From the NCBI RefSeq assembly GCF_021389955.1, contig NZ_CP089980.1, positions 6,319,001-6,383,000 of the forward strand: DNA of 64,000 nucleotides, written 5' to 3'. Within the stretch, counting starts at the first letter, position 1; each line of letters starts with the position of its first letter. Source of the DNA: Fulvivirga maritima. Its GTDB lineage: Bacteria > Bacteroidota > Bacteroidia > Cytophagales > Cyclobacteriaceae. Positions 36,062-45,190 of the stretch are shown piece after piece. Under the pieces are notes generated by a model, which was not told where the DNA came from, ran no database searches, and saw only the letters and a program-made list of their open reading frames with translations. The translations under genes and the position numbers were made by a program.

Positions 36062-36427
36062 CTAGCGGATCACTTTTTTCACTATAGCTATCAGTTTTTC
36101 CTGCACAAAAGGCTTTACTATCCAGCCGGTGGCTCCTACTTCCTTCGCCTTTTCCTTTTTTATAGTTTGAGATTCTGTAGTCAGCAATAAAATAGGCACG
36201 GTGCTATATGCTTCATGTGCCCTTACTTTTTTAATAAAGTCAATGCCATCTAAATTTGGCATATTCAAATCAGTAATAATTAAATCAACCGGTCTGCCAT
36301 TGAGCTTATAGGTTGCATCTTCACCATCAAAACTTTTAATCACTTTGTACCCTGCATTTTCAAGCGTCATCTCTACAAGATCTCTGATACTTTCAGAATC
36401 ATCTACAATCAAAACTGTTTTACTCAT
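36062..36427 (-). CDS. cheY: CheY-like response regulator
   Basis: A single receiver domain of 121 residues: acidic pair VDDSES (Asp9/10), phospho-acceptor Asp53 (IITDLNMPNLDG), switch Thr in ILLLTTES and Lys in GWIVKPF. It lies 3 bp upstream of cheA, so it is the direct output candidate. Non-flagellated gliding bacteria use such proteins for gliding or other outputs; the target here is unknown. Confidence 0.93.
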   Translation of the reverse strand: MSKTVLIVDDSESIRDLVEMTLENAGYKVIKSFDGEDATYKLNGRPVDLIITDLNMPNLDGIDFIKKVRAHEAYSTVPILLLTTESQTIKKEKAKEVGATGWIVKPFVQEKLIAIVKKVIR

Positions 36428-36448
36428 GAAATATCTATAGTTTATACC

Positions 36449-36751
36449 TTAAAGGAAAAGTGAAGAGAACCCAGTATTATCAATCAGCTGCTGCTCGGCA
36501 TCTTCCATATTTGCCTGCATATGAAAGTGTATATCAGAAGACTGACAATATTTTCTAAACGCCCATATCATTTGTATCGCACACAAGTCTACCCCTTCTA
36601 TTTCCTCTAATATAAGCTCTACTTTTTTTTGGTAAATAGGTAATTCGGCAAGCATTTGTTTGATATCTTCAGCATATCTCAATGTAAGTTCTCCACGTAT
36701 TTTCACGATAAGACTATCATTCTCGTCAAAAATCTGTACTTGTGGCTTCAT
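36449..36751 (-). CDS. STAS domain protein with Cys at the usual phospho-Ser position
   Basis: A 100-residue STAS-like domain (strand KIRGELTL, helix RYAEDIKQML, strand VELILEEIEGVDL). In anti-sigma antagonists the residue after D-x is Ser or Thr; here the segment is VDLCAIQMIWAFR, with Cys57 in that place, so the usual phospho-switch seems absent. It lies between cheY and the 215-residue gene with gaps of 21 and 5 bp and is clearly part of the cluster. STAS proteins are recurrent but poorly understood companions of Che operons. Confidence 0.8.
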   Translation of the reverse strand: MKPQVQIFDENDSLIVKIRGELTLRYAEDIKQMLAELPIYQKKVELILEEIEGVDLCAIQMIWAFRKYCQSSDIHFHMQANMEDAEQQLIDNTGFSSLFL

Positions 36752-36756
36752 CTCTT

Positions 36757-37404
36757 CTAAAAAAAATCTACTGAAGATGTACTTCCTATCCCTTGTCTTA
36801 ATGAAGCCACTATTTCTTCGGTGGTGATTTCACTATTACCTAAATACATGTCTAAAACCATGCGTTCAGACATAGTAGAATATAATTTATACAACATTTC
36901 CTTCTCTTGCTGTATATTTAAAAATTGATACTTATGACATTGGTCACAAATTATATCTAAGTTCTCCTTCAAATTTTTGCTGTACATAGCCACTACATCC
37001 ATGAACTCCTTTCGGATAGTGAAAGTCGGATCTATCTGCTCAAGCATGCCATTAATCTTCTCTAACTTCTCCTGCAGCCTCACTACTGCCACTTCCACTT
37101 GTAGCCTGCTTAATTCAAAAACGGACCAACTTTTATCTGGGCTGTCTTCATTAATAAGCTTTGGATCATTAATATTAATCTTAGCATGAATCTGCTTTAT
37201 ATGATCCACCTTTTGCGTGAGCAGATCCAAATATTGTAACTCTTCAACTATACGAAAAACCAATCTCTCATGCCTCTTGGCTCCTGCAAGCATTGAAATG
37301 TAAATCTTTACATAATTGCATATGTAAAGAAACTCAGACCTGGTAACTCTAAGTAAATCATTTAGGATAAGGTCAATTTTGCTTAGATGACATTGTACAT
37401 TCAT
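36757..37404 (-). CDS. Helical protein of the che cluster, possible CheZ-like phosphatase
   Basis: This is the first gene of the cluster, encoding 215 mostly helical residues. I do not recognise the family with certainty. The segment VEELQYLDLLTQKVDHI has Asp60 and Gln64 in the D-x3-Q spacing of the CheZ active site (D143/Q147 in E. coli). The protein ends in a flexible tail closing with VDFF, reminiscent of the CheY-binding C-terminal peptide of CheZ, and the total length is almost that of CheZ. The order of elements differs, with the motif in the first third and not the last. The cluster has no cheC, cheX or other phosphatase gene, so a phosphatase role is attractive but unproven. Confidence 0.6.
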   Translation of the reverse strand: MNVQCHLSKIDLILNDLLRVTRSEFLYICNYVKIYISMLAGAKRHERLVFRIVEELQYLDLLTQKVDHIKQIHAKININDPKLINEDSPDKSWSVFELSRLQVEVAVVRLQEKLEKINGMLEQIDPTFTIRKEFMDVVAMYSKNLKENLDIICDQCHKYQFLNIQQEKEMLYKLYSTMSERMVLDMYLGNSEITTEEIVASLRQGIGSTSSVDFF

Positions 37405-37900
37405 ATCTTTCTATCTCTTACCAGTTAAACATGTCACAAATACAAAACAACGGTGCAGATGAAAGATAATACAAAAGCTACCTAACAGGATTTTTCATTC
37501 CTATAAATAGGTTTGTACTACAAGAGGCGTAGGGAATTCAGCAAATAGGCATGCCTATTACTAATTTTTTGGTTGGTGGTTGATTGCAGGTTGTTGGCTC
37601 CTGTTAGAATAAAACTTCAGCGCACTTAACTTATAAGAGAAAGTACACTTGCAGGTAGTTGTTTACCCTTTTTATTACCTCAAATTACATAGCTCGTGTT
37701 ATTTTCACTAACACCTTATTTTATACATTAATATACTAAATCTTTCTGAGGTAAGCATCATGAGTAATGTTTTTTATCTTTTTACTAGTTTTTTAATTAA
37801 TAATCTATGTTTAAACAAATATTAATTTACCTTTAGCCGACTAACATTAGCCCTCTCTAAGATGATATAAACAACATTTCAACGAAATAACTAAAATAAA
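37405..37900. other. Intergenic region upstream of the che cluster
   Basis: About 500 bases, strongly AT-rich, without a plausible gene. It must hold the che promoter, but no exact TAnnTTTG box with a spaced TTG stands out. Confidence 0.4.
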
Positions 37901-37928
37901 AAAGGCCATCTTAGTAAGATAGCCTTTT
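37901..37928 (-). terminator. Terminator of the pentose phosphate operon
   Basis: AAAAGGC-C-ATCTT and AAGAT-A-GCCTTTT pair with a single mismatch, 8 bp after the pgl stop, with a U-run on the minus strand. Confidence 0.85.
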
Positions 37929-37935
37929 CTATTTA

Positions 37936-38658
37936 TCAGTGTTTTATCTGCTTGGCCGCAGCCTCATCTAGATACCAGACCAGGTTACCCTTTTCTGGCT
38001 TAATGAGTTGCGAAGGATATTCTGTAGGTTTATAATCACCTTCAATTACTGATTTTAATGTCTCAGCTTTTCCCTCTCCAAAAGCACCAAAGAATATATT
38101 TCTGGCTTTATTTATAAAAGGAGCAGTTAAAGTTATCCGGTCTGACTTCAGCTCGGCATTATAACCCTTATCTACCCACTTATCCTTTTCATTAATCACT
38201 TCTGTACCTGGAAAAATAGAGGCTGTATGACCATCTCCTCCCATTCCTAACAGAATGAGATCAAAAGCAGGCTCTTCACCAGCAAAATGTTCCTTTAAAA
38301 TGCTTTCATATTGCTGAGCCCCTTCTTCAGGATCGTTTCTACCATCCATTCTAAAGATATTCTCTTCAGGAACAGGCACATCATTCAGCAATAATTCAAA
38401 TGCCATTTTCGCATTATTATCCTCATGATCAAAAGGAACACATCTTTCGTCTCCCCAGAAAACGAAGGTTTTATCCCATGGAATTTCATTTACCAATGGC
38501 TCCTTAGCCAGGAGCTGATAAAGCACCTTAGGGGAGCTACCTCCTGTGAGAGAAACATTAAACCTGCCCCTCTCCTTTACGGATTCATTAGCTATATTTT
38601 TAAATTCCTGTGCCATCGCTTCACTGGCCTCTTGTTGAGAACTATATACTTTAATCAT
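37936..38658 (-). CDS. pgl: 6-phosphogluconolactonase
   Basis: The enzyme hydrolyses 6-phosphoglucono-lactone to 6-phosphogluconate, step two of the oxidative pentose phosphate path. The 240-residue protein shows the DevB/SOL family motifs SLTGGSSPKVLYQLLA, FWGDERCVPFDHEDNN and LLGMGGDGHTASIFPG. It is the last gene of a four-gene operon, 14 bp after zwf. Confidence 0.95.
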   Translation of the reverse strand: MIKVYSSQQEASEAMAQEFKNIANESVKERGRFNVSLTGGSSPKVLYQLLAKEPLVNEIPWDKTFVFWGDERCVPFDHEDNNAKMAFELLLNDVPVPEENIFRMDGRNDPEEGAQQYESILKEHFAGEEPAFDLILLGMGGDGHTASIFPGTEVINEKDKWVDKGYNAELKSDRITLTAPFINKARNIFFGAFGEGKAETLKSVIEGDYKPTEYPSQLIKPEKGNLVWYLDEAAAKQIKH

Positions 38659-38672
38659 AAAATAACTTCTTT

Positions 38673-40175
38673 TTAGACATTAAGCCATGAACGGCCATCT
38701 CTTTCTAACAGATCATCAGCTTTTTGAGGGCCCCAAGATCCGGCAGCATAGTTAGGGAAGTCTTTTTCTTTATTATTCTCCCAGTAATTCAAAATCGGCA
38801 TTACTATTTTCCATGCAGCCTCAACCTGATCCGCTCTCATAAATAGAGTAGAGTCTCCCTGCATTACATCAAGCAATAAGGTTTCGTAAGCTTCAGGTGT
38901 AGCTTCAGTGAAAGCATCATCATAATCAAAGGTCATTCCTACCTTATTCAAAGACATTTTTAAACCTGGCTTCTTAGCCTGCATACATAATTTAATACCC
39001 ATAGTAGGCTGAATATGTATGGTAAGCAAGTTAGGCAAATTGGTTGCCTCACTAGGGAAAAGCTTATGAGATACCGGCTTAAACTGGATAGTAATAGAAG
39101 TATTCTTTTCTGGCATACTCTTACCTGTTCTTAGATAGAAAGGTACGTCTTTCCATCTCCAGTTATCAAGATACACTTTCATGGCAGCGTAAGTCTCTGT
39201 ATTAGACTCCTCGCCTGTGCCTTTGGCATCTCGATAGCCTTCTATTGTTTCTCCCTCTACCACGCCTTCAAAGTATTGACCCCTTACGGTATCTTCCTGT
39301 ACTTTTTCATCAGTAGAAAATGGCCTTACAGAATGCAGCACATCTACCTTTCTGTTTTGGATTTCATCTGCCTCATAGGTAATAGGTGGCTCCATAGCTA
39401 CCATACATAGCAGCTGCAGTAAGTGGTTCTGAATCATATCTCTAAGTGCTCCAGACTTGTCATAGTAGTTACCTCTATGCTCTACCCCTACGGTTTCCGC
39501 CACAGTTATCTGCACACTATCAATATAATTTCTATTCCAAAGCGGTTCAAATATGGTATTCGCAAAGCGGAAGGCCATAATATTTTGAACTGTTTCTTTA
39601 CCTAAATAGTGGTCAATTCTGTAAATCTGACTTTCTTTAAAGTGCTCACGCAACTTCTTATTTAAATGCTCGGCAGACTCATAGTCTCTTCCGAAAGGCT
39701 TTTCTACTACTATTCGGCTATTTTCTATACTATTAGCCACTCCTGATGTACTGATGTTTTGAGCAATAGGCTCTATAAACTGAGGAGATACTGATAGATA
39801 GAAGATTCTACTCGCCTTAGTTCCCCATTTTTCATCATAGGCATCTAACTCTTCAGCAAGTCCTTTGTAAGATTCAGGGTTAGTAAAATCAGCTTTATAA
39901 TAGGTAATACTGGAAGAAAGTCTGTCCCAGTCTCCGTTACCTCTAAAATCTCTTCTTGAATGCTTACTCACTCCATCCTTCAGAAGCTCTCTAAGATCTT
40001 CTGTGGTCCTTTCATGGTGACTAACACCAATCATGGCAAAATTATCAGGCAACCAAGAGTCAAGCATCAAGTTATATAATGCAGGCACTAGTTTCCTTTG
40101 GCTCAAATCTCCAGACGCACCGAAAATCACTAACACTGTAGAGCCAGGTTTTTTTGTGGATTCAATCATGTTCAC
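38673..40175 (-). CDS. zwf: Glucose-6-phosphate 1-dehydrogenase
   Basis: The 500-residue protein oxidises glucose 6-phosphate with NADP+ or NAD+, the first step of the oxidative pentose phosphate path. The dinucleotide motif is VIFGASGDLSQRKLVPALY. The substrate and catalytic site is RIDHYLGKETVQN. The length is standard. Two Met codons stand at the N-terminus (MNM), so the start is uncertain by two residues. It lies between gnd (35 bp) and pgl. Confidence 0.97.
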   Translation of the reverse strand: MNMIESTKKPGSTVLVIFGASGDLSQRKLVPALYNLMLDSWLPDNFAMIGVSHHERTTEDLRELLKDGVSKHSRRDFRGNGDWDRLSSSITYYKADFTNPESYKGLAEELDAYDEKWGTKASRIFYLSVSPQFIEPIAQNISTSGVANSIENSRIVVEKPFGRDYESAEHLNKKLREHFKESQIYRIDHYLGKETVQNIMAFRFANTIFEPLWNRNYIDSVQITVAETVGVEHRGNYYDKSGALRDMIQNHLLQLLCMVAMEPPITYEADEIQNRKVDVLHSVRPFSTDEKVQEDTVRGQYFEGVVEGETIEGYRDAKGTGEESNTETYAAMKVYLDNWRWKDVPFYLRTGKSMPEKNTSITIQFKPVSHKLFPSEATNLPNLLTIHIQPTMGIKLCMQAKKPGLKMSLNKVGMTFDYDDAFTEATPEAYETLLLDVMQGDSTLFMRADQVEAAWKIVMPILNYWENNKEKDFPNYAAGSWGPQKADDLLERDGRSWLNV

Positions 40176-40210
40176 AATGAAGAATATTTATATAATGTTA
40201 ATATCAAAAT

Positions 40211-41620
40211 TTATTTCCAGATGGTATGAAATACACCCTCTTCTCCTATTCTCTCATAAGTATGAGCACCAAAGAAATCTCTCTGAGCTTGAATAAGGTT
40301 AAGAGGCAGCCATCCGCTTCTATACAAATCAAAATATGAAAGCGATGCCATAGTAGCAGACATAGGTATGCTTGCGTCTACTCCCATTTTCACACAATCT
40401 CTAATATCACTTTGGTAAGCATTTAACTTTTTAGCAAGGTCATCATTAACCATTATATTTTTAAGAGAAGGATCAGCTTCAAAAGCCTTACGAAAATCTT
40501 CTAACATGGCTGCACGAATAATACATCCTCCCCTCCATATTTTAGCCACTTCAGCTATCTTCACCTCGTAGTTGTATTCATCACTAGCCTTTTTAATCAT
40601 AGCAAAACCCTGAGCATAGGCTGTTATAAATGCAAACTTCAGTGCATTTTCCACCTTACCTATCACTTCTTCTTTACTTGCATCAAGCTTATATTCTTTA
40701 GCAGGGAATATTTCTCCGGCAGCTTCTCTTTCTTCTTTTATTGCTGAAATATCTCTGGCCACCACTGCTAGATCTATGGTAGGCGCGGGTACCTGTAAGT
40801 CCATAGCATTTTGAGAAGTCCACTTTCCTGTTCCTTTTGATCTTGCTCTATCAAGTATCTTGTTAAGAATCAATGTTTCTCCATCCTCATCTTTCTTGGC
40901 AAAAATCTCAGAAGTAATCTCTATTAGGAAAGAGTTAAGCTCACCTTTATTCCATTCTGTGAAAACATTTTTCAGCTCCTCATCAGAAAGTCCTGCACCA
41001 GATTTCAGCAAATGGTAAGCCTCAGAAATCAACTGCATTAAGGCATACTCTATACCATTGTGAACCATTTTTACGTAGTTTCCAGCGCTTCGATGACCTA
41101 TAAAAGTCACGCATGGTTCTCCGTTAACTTTAGCTGCTGCTGCTTCTAAAATGGGCTTAATAAAATCATAAGAAGCGGCACTGCCACCAGGCATAATACT
41201 TGGTCCTCTACGAGCTCCTTCTTCACCTCCAGAAATACCTACGCCCATGTAATGAATGCCCTTCTCTGTAAGTGCATCATATCTCCTATTCGTATCAGGA
41301 AAGTATGAGTTACCTCCATCCATAAGCAAGTCTCCTTTTGACAAAAAAGGAGTTAGCTCAGCGATAACAGAATCTACTGGCGCACCAGCAGGCACCAACA
41401 TCATAATTTTTCTAGGTGATTTTAATGAAGAAATAAATTCTTCTGCTGAGGTAGTAGCCTTTACATGATCCTTATCGGCTTCTTCTGTCAATGAAGCTAC
41501 CTTTTCTATATCTTTATCAAGACCTATTACACTGTAACCACTATCAGCTATATTTAATAATAAGTTTCTTCCCATTACTCCAAGACCTACCATCCCGAAG
41601 TCGTAACCTGTATTACTCAT
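40211..41620 (-). CDS. gnd: 6-phosphogluconate dehydrogenase, decarboxylating
   Basis: The 469-residue protein converts 6-phosphogluconate to ribulose 5-phosphate, CO2 and NADPH. Landmarks are GLGVMGRNLLLNIADSG (coenzyme fold), MGVGISGGEEGARRGPSIMPGG, HNGIEYALMQLISEAY (catalytic Lys lies in FVKMVHNG-type context, here YVKMVHNGIEY) and IWRGGCIIRA. The start overlaps the rpiB stop by 4 bp (ATGA), so translation is coupled. Confidence 0.97.
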   Translation of the reverse strand: MSNTGYDFGMVGLGVMGRNLLLNIADSGYSVIGLDKDIEKVASLTEEADKDHVKATTSAEEFISSLKSPRKIMMLVPAGAPVDSVIAELTPFLSKGDLLMDGGNSYFPDTNRRYDALTEKGIHYMGVGISGGEEGARRGPSIMPGGSAASYDFIKPILEAAAAKVNGEPCVTFIGHRSAGNYVKMVHNGIEYALMQLISEAYHLLKSGAGLSDEELKNVFTEWNKGELNSFLIEITSEIFAKKDEDGETLILNKILDRARSKGTGKWTSQNAMDLQVPAPTIDLAVVARDISAIKEEREAAGEIFPAKEYKLDASKEEVIGKVENALKFAFITAYAQGFAMIKKASDEYNYEVKIAEVAKIWRGGCIIRAAMLEDFRKAFEADPSLKNIMVNDDLAKKLNAYQSDIRDCVKMGVDASIPMSATMASLSYFDLYRSGWLPLNLIQAQRDFFGAHTYERIGEEGVFHTIWK

Positions 41621-42081
41621 TTCTTTAAGTATTTTTCTTCTGTTTGAATTAATTTTTGTAATCTTCTCTCGAACCTTCCTTCGCCAATGTAACTGGCACC
41701 TAAAAAGGCGTTGATAATCTCCATTACTAAAGCAGAGCCAATAACTCTACCACCTAGACAAAGTACATTCATATCATCATGCTCCACGCCCTGATGGGCA
41801 GAATATGTTTCCGTGATTAGGGCCGCCCTTACACCGGGTAGCTTGTTAGCAATGATAGAGGCTCCAACACCACTACCACAAATGGCTATTCCTTTATCTA
41901 CTGTTCCTGCTGAAACAGCCTCAGCTAAAGGCAATATTCTGTCAGGATAATCATCATTATTATCCAAAGCATCTGCCCCAAAATCTTGAATTGTATATTT
42001 GTTGGTGATATCTAGGTTAGAGGTAATCAGTTTCTTCAGTTCAAAGCCGCCGTGGTCGGCTGCTATTCCAATTTTAAGCAT
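41617..42081 (-). CDS. rpiB: Ribose-5-phosphate isomerase B
   Basis: The enzyme interconverts ribulose and ribose 5-phosphate. From the ATG at 42081 it is 154 residues (MLKIGIAADHGGFELKK), the family length; the upstream in-frame ATG at 42120 adds 13 residues not found in the family. The active-site Cys lies in AICGSGVGASIIANK and the substrate loop in AADHGG. It is the first gene of the rpiB-gnd-zwf-pgl operon, which places all oxidative-branch enzymes plus the isomerase in one transcript. Confidence 0.95.
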   Translation of the reverse strand: MLKIGIAADHGGFELKKLITSNLDITNKYTIQDFGADALDNNDDYPDRILPLAEAVSAGTVDKGIAICGSGVGASIIANKLPGVRAALITETYSAHQGVEHDDMNVLCLGGRVIGSALVMEIINAFLGASYIGEGRFERRLQKLIQTEEKYLKK

Positions 42082-42348
42082 AGCAAAAGTTAGTTCGTTG
42101 CTAATTATTATACTCCTCAAAGTAAAAAAAGGTTTTAAAATAAGTAATACACTTCTATTAATTATTTCAATAAGAAAAAGATTCTATAAATCAGATTTAA
42201 TAATTTGAAATACTACAAAAGCATTTTACTTAGTGCGCATTCACTTGCAGCAAGCGTGATTTAAAATCCAAATTAATTTTATTAACCGCTCTTTTTCAAT
42301 AGGTTACGATGTATTACATAAAGAATGAATAAATATTTTGACCTAAGG

Positions 42349-42379
42349 TTGTATGGATATGTGTTTATTTATAGATTTG
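42349..42379 (+). promoter_or_regulatory. Promoter of tRNA-Cys
   Basis: TTG (42349-42351), 20 nt and TAGATTTG (42372-42379), an exact TAnnTTTG box, 17 bp before the tRNA. Confidence 0.75.
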
Positions 42380-42396
42380 CACTCCTAAAACAATAA

Positions 42397-42467
42397 GGCG
42401 CTGTGGCCGAGTGGCTAGGCAGAGGTCTGCAAAACCTTGTACAGCGGTTCGAATCCGCTCAGCGCCT
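42397..42467 (+). tRNA. tRNA-Cys (anticodon GCA)
   Basis: The acceptor GGCGCTG pairs with CAGCGCC. The anticodon loop CTGCAAA gives GCA. The T-arm reads AGCGGTTCGAATCCGCT. The gene is 71 bases and CCA is not encoded. Confidence 0.97.
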
Positions 42468-42480
42468 CAAGTAATTTTAA

Positions 42481-42515
42481 AAAGCCTCTGATTATCAGGG
42501 GCTTTATTTTTTTTA
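42481..42515 (+). terminator. Terminator of tRNA-Cys
   Basis: AAAGCCTCTGAT and ATCAGGGGCTTT (one wobble) form a 12-bp stem at 42481-42505, followed by a T-run. Confidence 0.9.
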
Positions 42516-42540
42516 TAATCTTTTATACTGAGTAACTTAC

Positions 42541-43065
42541 TTACACTAATTTTCCATAAACATTTCTGCGGTTTTCCATTAAATCAACAATAGCCAAATC
42601 GCTCTGTTCATGACAGACCAACTTTGCTAAATCATAAATAGTAGTACCTCCATTATGCGAATGATCTATATTGGCGCCATGCATTAATAGTAAGCCAACA
42701 GCTTCTAAACTAAAAGGGTGATTTTGAAAAGTCAACCTTAAAGGTGTTTCTCCATCTTCAGAAACAGGATCCACATCAGCACCTGCCTGCAAAAGGCATT
42801 GGATCACTGGCACACTCTTCACCCTAGCGGCATAGTGTAACGGGGTATAGCCATACACATCCACACTATTTACTTCTACTCCTTTATCAATAAGGTATTT
42901 GATCATATCTACTTTTGGAGTAATTGAAACAGAGACCAATGCTCTGTGCAGCAGATTCCAACTCTCCTTTTCTGTAACATTATGTACATCATAGCCTTGC
43001 TGAATTAATCCTTCTAATTTATCAATATCTCCTTTTAATATCGCCCTTGAAACTTCTCTACTCAT
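42541..43065 (-). CDS. Ankyrin repeat protein
   Basis: The 174-residue protein has four to five ankyrin repeats covering almost its whole length. Clear ones are DVYGYTPLHYAARVKSVPVI (about 68-90), SEDGETPLRLTFQNHPFSLE and HNGGTTIYDLAKLV. There is no signal peptide, so it is likely a cytoplasmic protein-binding module. It is monocistronic. The partner cannot be deduced. Confidence 0.88.
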   Translation of the reverse strand: MSREVSRAILKGDIDKLEGLIQQGYDVHNVTEKESWNLLHRALVSVSITPKVDMIKYLIDKGVEVNSVDVYGYTPLHYAARVKSVPVIQCLLQAGADVDPVSEDGETPLRLTFQNHPFSLEAVGLLLMHGANIDHSHNGGTTIYDLAKLVCHEQSDLAIVDLMENRRNVYGKLV

Positions 43066-43344
43066 TATTGCATCAATCTTTACTCAGCGTACGGTCATAT
43101 ACTGAGCTTAATTAAACATCAATCAAATATAATATTTTGAGTTTCTTCAATTTCAAACTAATACTAAAAGAATTAGAAAGGCAGTTGAAAATCAAATAGA
43201 CACCTGTCATCTATTTTGTCTTAATAGAATCCCTATTCTATAAGCTGGATTTTATGTAAGTTTTTCTACTATTTTAAAGTATCCTTAGTGACCTTAAATG
43301 CAAGTTATTAATCATCCTTGTAGACTCTACTCATCTAATAGATC

Positions 43345-43386
43345 AAAAAAAATGGCTCTTGATTATTTTTCAAGAGCCATTTTTTA
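43345..43386 (-). terminator. Terminator of the TPR protein gene (within a 340-bp gap)
   Basis: A-run plus ATGGCTCTTGA pairs with TCAAGAGCCAT plus a T-run, 20 bp after the TPR gene stop; it can work in both directions. The remainder of the gap 43066-43344 shows no gene. Confidence 0.9.
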
Positions 43387-43405
43387 TATGCTATTCGACC
43401 ATTAA

Positions 43406-44782
43406 TTAATCTTCATTAAATAGGTCTCTTACTTTTTGTATTCTCCCTTCATATATAAGCTTTTTTCTTCTCATATAGATAGTGGTACCTAAAAGAACCA
43501 TAATAAATACCGCGATACAAGCACTTGCGGTTTTTATAATAGTAGATCGCTCACTATCAATTTTTGCTTGCTTCACCTCTCTGTAATGAATTTCTATTTC
43601 TTTATCTAGAAGCACTTGCAATTTTTTAAAATCAAGTTGCCCAGCCAATTCTTCCTTAAGTGCTGATTGTTGCTTTCTCAAATCTTCTACCCTAAATACA
43701 TCATCAAACGCCACTTTCCCGTTTTTATCAGCAAGTGCACGTTGTGACTTAGATATTAAATCAAGGGTATTGGCAAAGTATTCATTAATGACACCTTTAT
43801 CTGCCACTTCAATCGCCTGATTAAACACCTTAACCGCTTCTTGATGTTTTCCTTGTAATTGGTAAAACTCTCCTTCTATATTCAGCCTTTGAATTAAACG
43901 AGTATCATCAATAGACAAATTTCTTTCCAAAACATGTGCTTTTGACAACCAATCCTCTGACTTAGTGAAGTCTCCTTTTAAATTCAAAGCATTAGCTATA
44001 TTGATATAAATAGAATGCTTTTGAAGATCAGAAACATCTTTAACTGATAATGCTTCAGTATAACTGTTTAATGCTTTATCATACTCCTTTTGCGCAAAAT
44101 AAACATTTCCAACTTTACTGTAGAAGAAAGTTAACTCTTCATTATCGCCTTGAGACTTCTTTACAGTATTAATTCCATTATTAAAAAACTTTAAGGCCTC
44201 ACTCCGCTGCCCATCCCTCAAATAGCAGGTACCCATATTGGCTAGTGTACGAGACAAGTATTTCCAATCTTTTGCCTCACTATATATGCCTACAGCTTTT
44301 TCGTAATAAGGTAATGCTTGAGAATAACCTTCAATATTTTTAAATAAAATCCCGATCTCATTAAGAGCATCTGCTGTTCTTAATAAATCTCCTGATTTTT
44401 GAAACAATTCCGACGCTCTTAAAAAGTGGACAATAGCTATTTCATACTTTCTTTCATTTCTCAATATCGCACCTTTTGAAAGCTCATAACGACCTTGATA
44501 AGAAGGATTATCCTCAGAGACTGCTAATACAGATAATTTATCTAAGTAATCATTCGCTATTTCAGGATTTTTATATTTTGAATCCTTAAATAATCTATAG
44601 TAGATTTCCATTCGAGCTGCTGGGTTTAAATCGTCGTTTAACAGAAGTAAACTTAATGCTTGAGCATCGTTAGGAAGCTCTTCAGGAGCAGTATCCTCAC
44701 TTTCATTTATACAGGAAAAAAAGAACATACAAATCACTACACTGAGTATATTCATCCTTAAGAATGTTATTAGAATCTTCAT
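43406..44782 (-). CDS. TPR-repeat lipoprotein with C-terminal membrane helix
   Basis: The 458-residue protein has an N-terminal signal with a Cys (VVICMFFFSCINE) that fits a lipoprotein or a membrane anchor. About eight TPR units follow at 60-345 (ALPYYEKAVGIYSEA, ALKFFNNGINTVK, ALNSYTEALSVKD, AVKFN-like AVKVFNQAIEVAD). A helical linker leads to one strong membrane helix (IIKTASACIAVFIMVLLGTTIYM) and a 20-residue basic end. In the phylum this layout is that of TPR sensor proteins which usually carry a kinase or DNA-binding domain after the helix; here the chain stops, so it may be a shortened member. The small lipoprotein gene just upstream is on the same strand. Confidence 0.8.
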   Translation of the reverse strand: MKILITFLRMNILSVVICMFFFSCINESEDTAPEELPNDAQALSLLLLNDDLNPAARMEIYYRLFKDSKYKNPEIANDYLDKLSVLAVSEDNPSYQGRYELSKGAILRNERKYEIAIVHFLRASELFQKSGDLLRTADALNEIGILFKNIEGYSQALPYYEKAVGIYSEAKDWKYLSRTLANMGTCYLRDGQRSEALKFFNNGINTVKKSQGDNEELTFFYSKVGNVYFAQKEYDKALNSYTEALSVKDVSDLQKHSIYINIANALNLKGDFTKSEDWLSKAHVLERNLSIDDTRLIQRLNIEGEFYQLQGKHQEAVKVFNQAIEVADKGVINEYFANTLDLISKSQRALADKNGKVAFDDVFRVEDLRKQQSALKEELAGQLDFKKLQVLLDKEIEIHYREVKQAKIDSERSTIIKTASACIAVFIMVLLGTTIYMRRKKLIYEGRIQKVRDLFNED

Positions 44783-44848
44783 TAGGTAAAGGTTAGGTTG
44801 CTTTCAATAAATCAGTATTATTTGCCCACTTGTTAATGAATCCCGAAC

Positions 44849-45001
44849 TCAACCACCTCTTTCCGAGTTTGAAAGATCATGATCAGCCGGATCAGTTGGC
44901 AGTTCTTTTTTATTAATATCCTCATAAGGATCACTGCATGATGTTAGAGTAAAAAAGCCTGCTATTATAATTATGAATGATACTATCCTTATAATTTTCA
45001 T
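44849..45001 (-). CDS. Small lipoprotein (50 residues)
   Basis: A short gene with ATG at 45001 and TGA at 44849-44851. It encodes MKIIRIVSFIIIIAGFFTLT, then SC at a textbook lipobox (LTSC, Cys22), then a 28-residue polar acidic tail (SDPYEDINKKELPTDPADHD...). After lipidation and cleavage only about 29 residues remain. It lies 66 bp upstream of the TPR lipoprotein gene on the same strand and is probably cotranscribed. The function is unknown; similar orphan lipoproteins often accompany TPR proteins in this phylum. Confidence 0.65.
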   Translation of the reverse strand: MKIIRIVSFIIIIAGFFTLTSCSDPYEDINKKELPTDPADHDLSNSERGG

Positions 45002-45190
45002 ACGAGTAGAATTATTTATTGAATATTCCGATGCTAAATATATTAATTAATAATTAAAGTTGGAACTCTTAAATTAAGAGCGGCTTATTATTGATGTAAC
45101 TAAACACCGTATTTTAAACATTTCTAGCGCAACATCCATCTTGCTACATCTATAGCAAGCAGAAATTATCACTGCTTACATTTTAATGCT

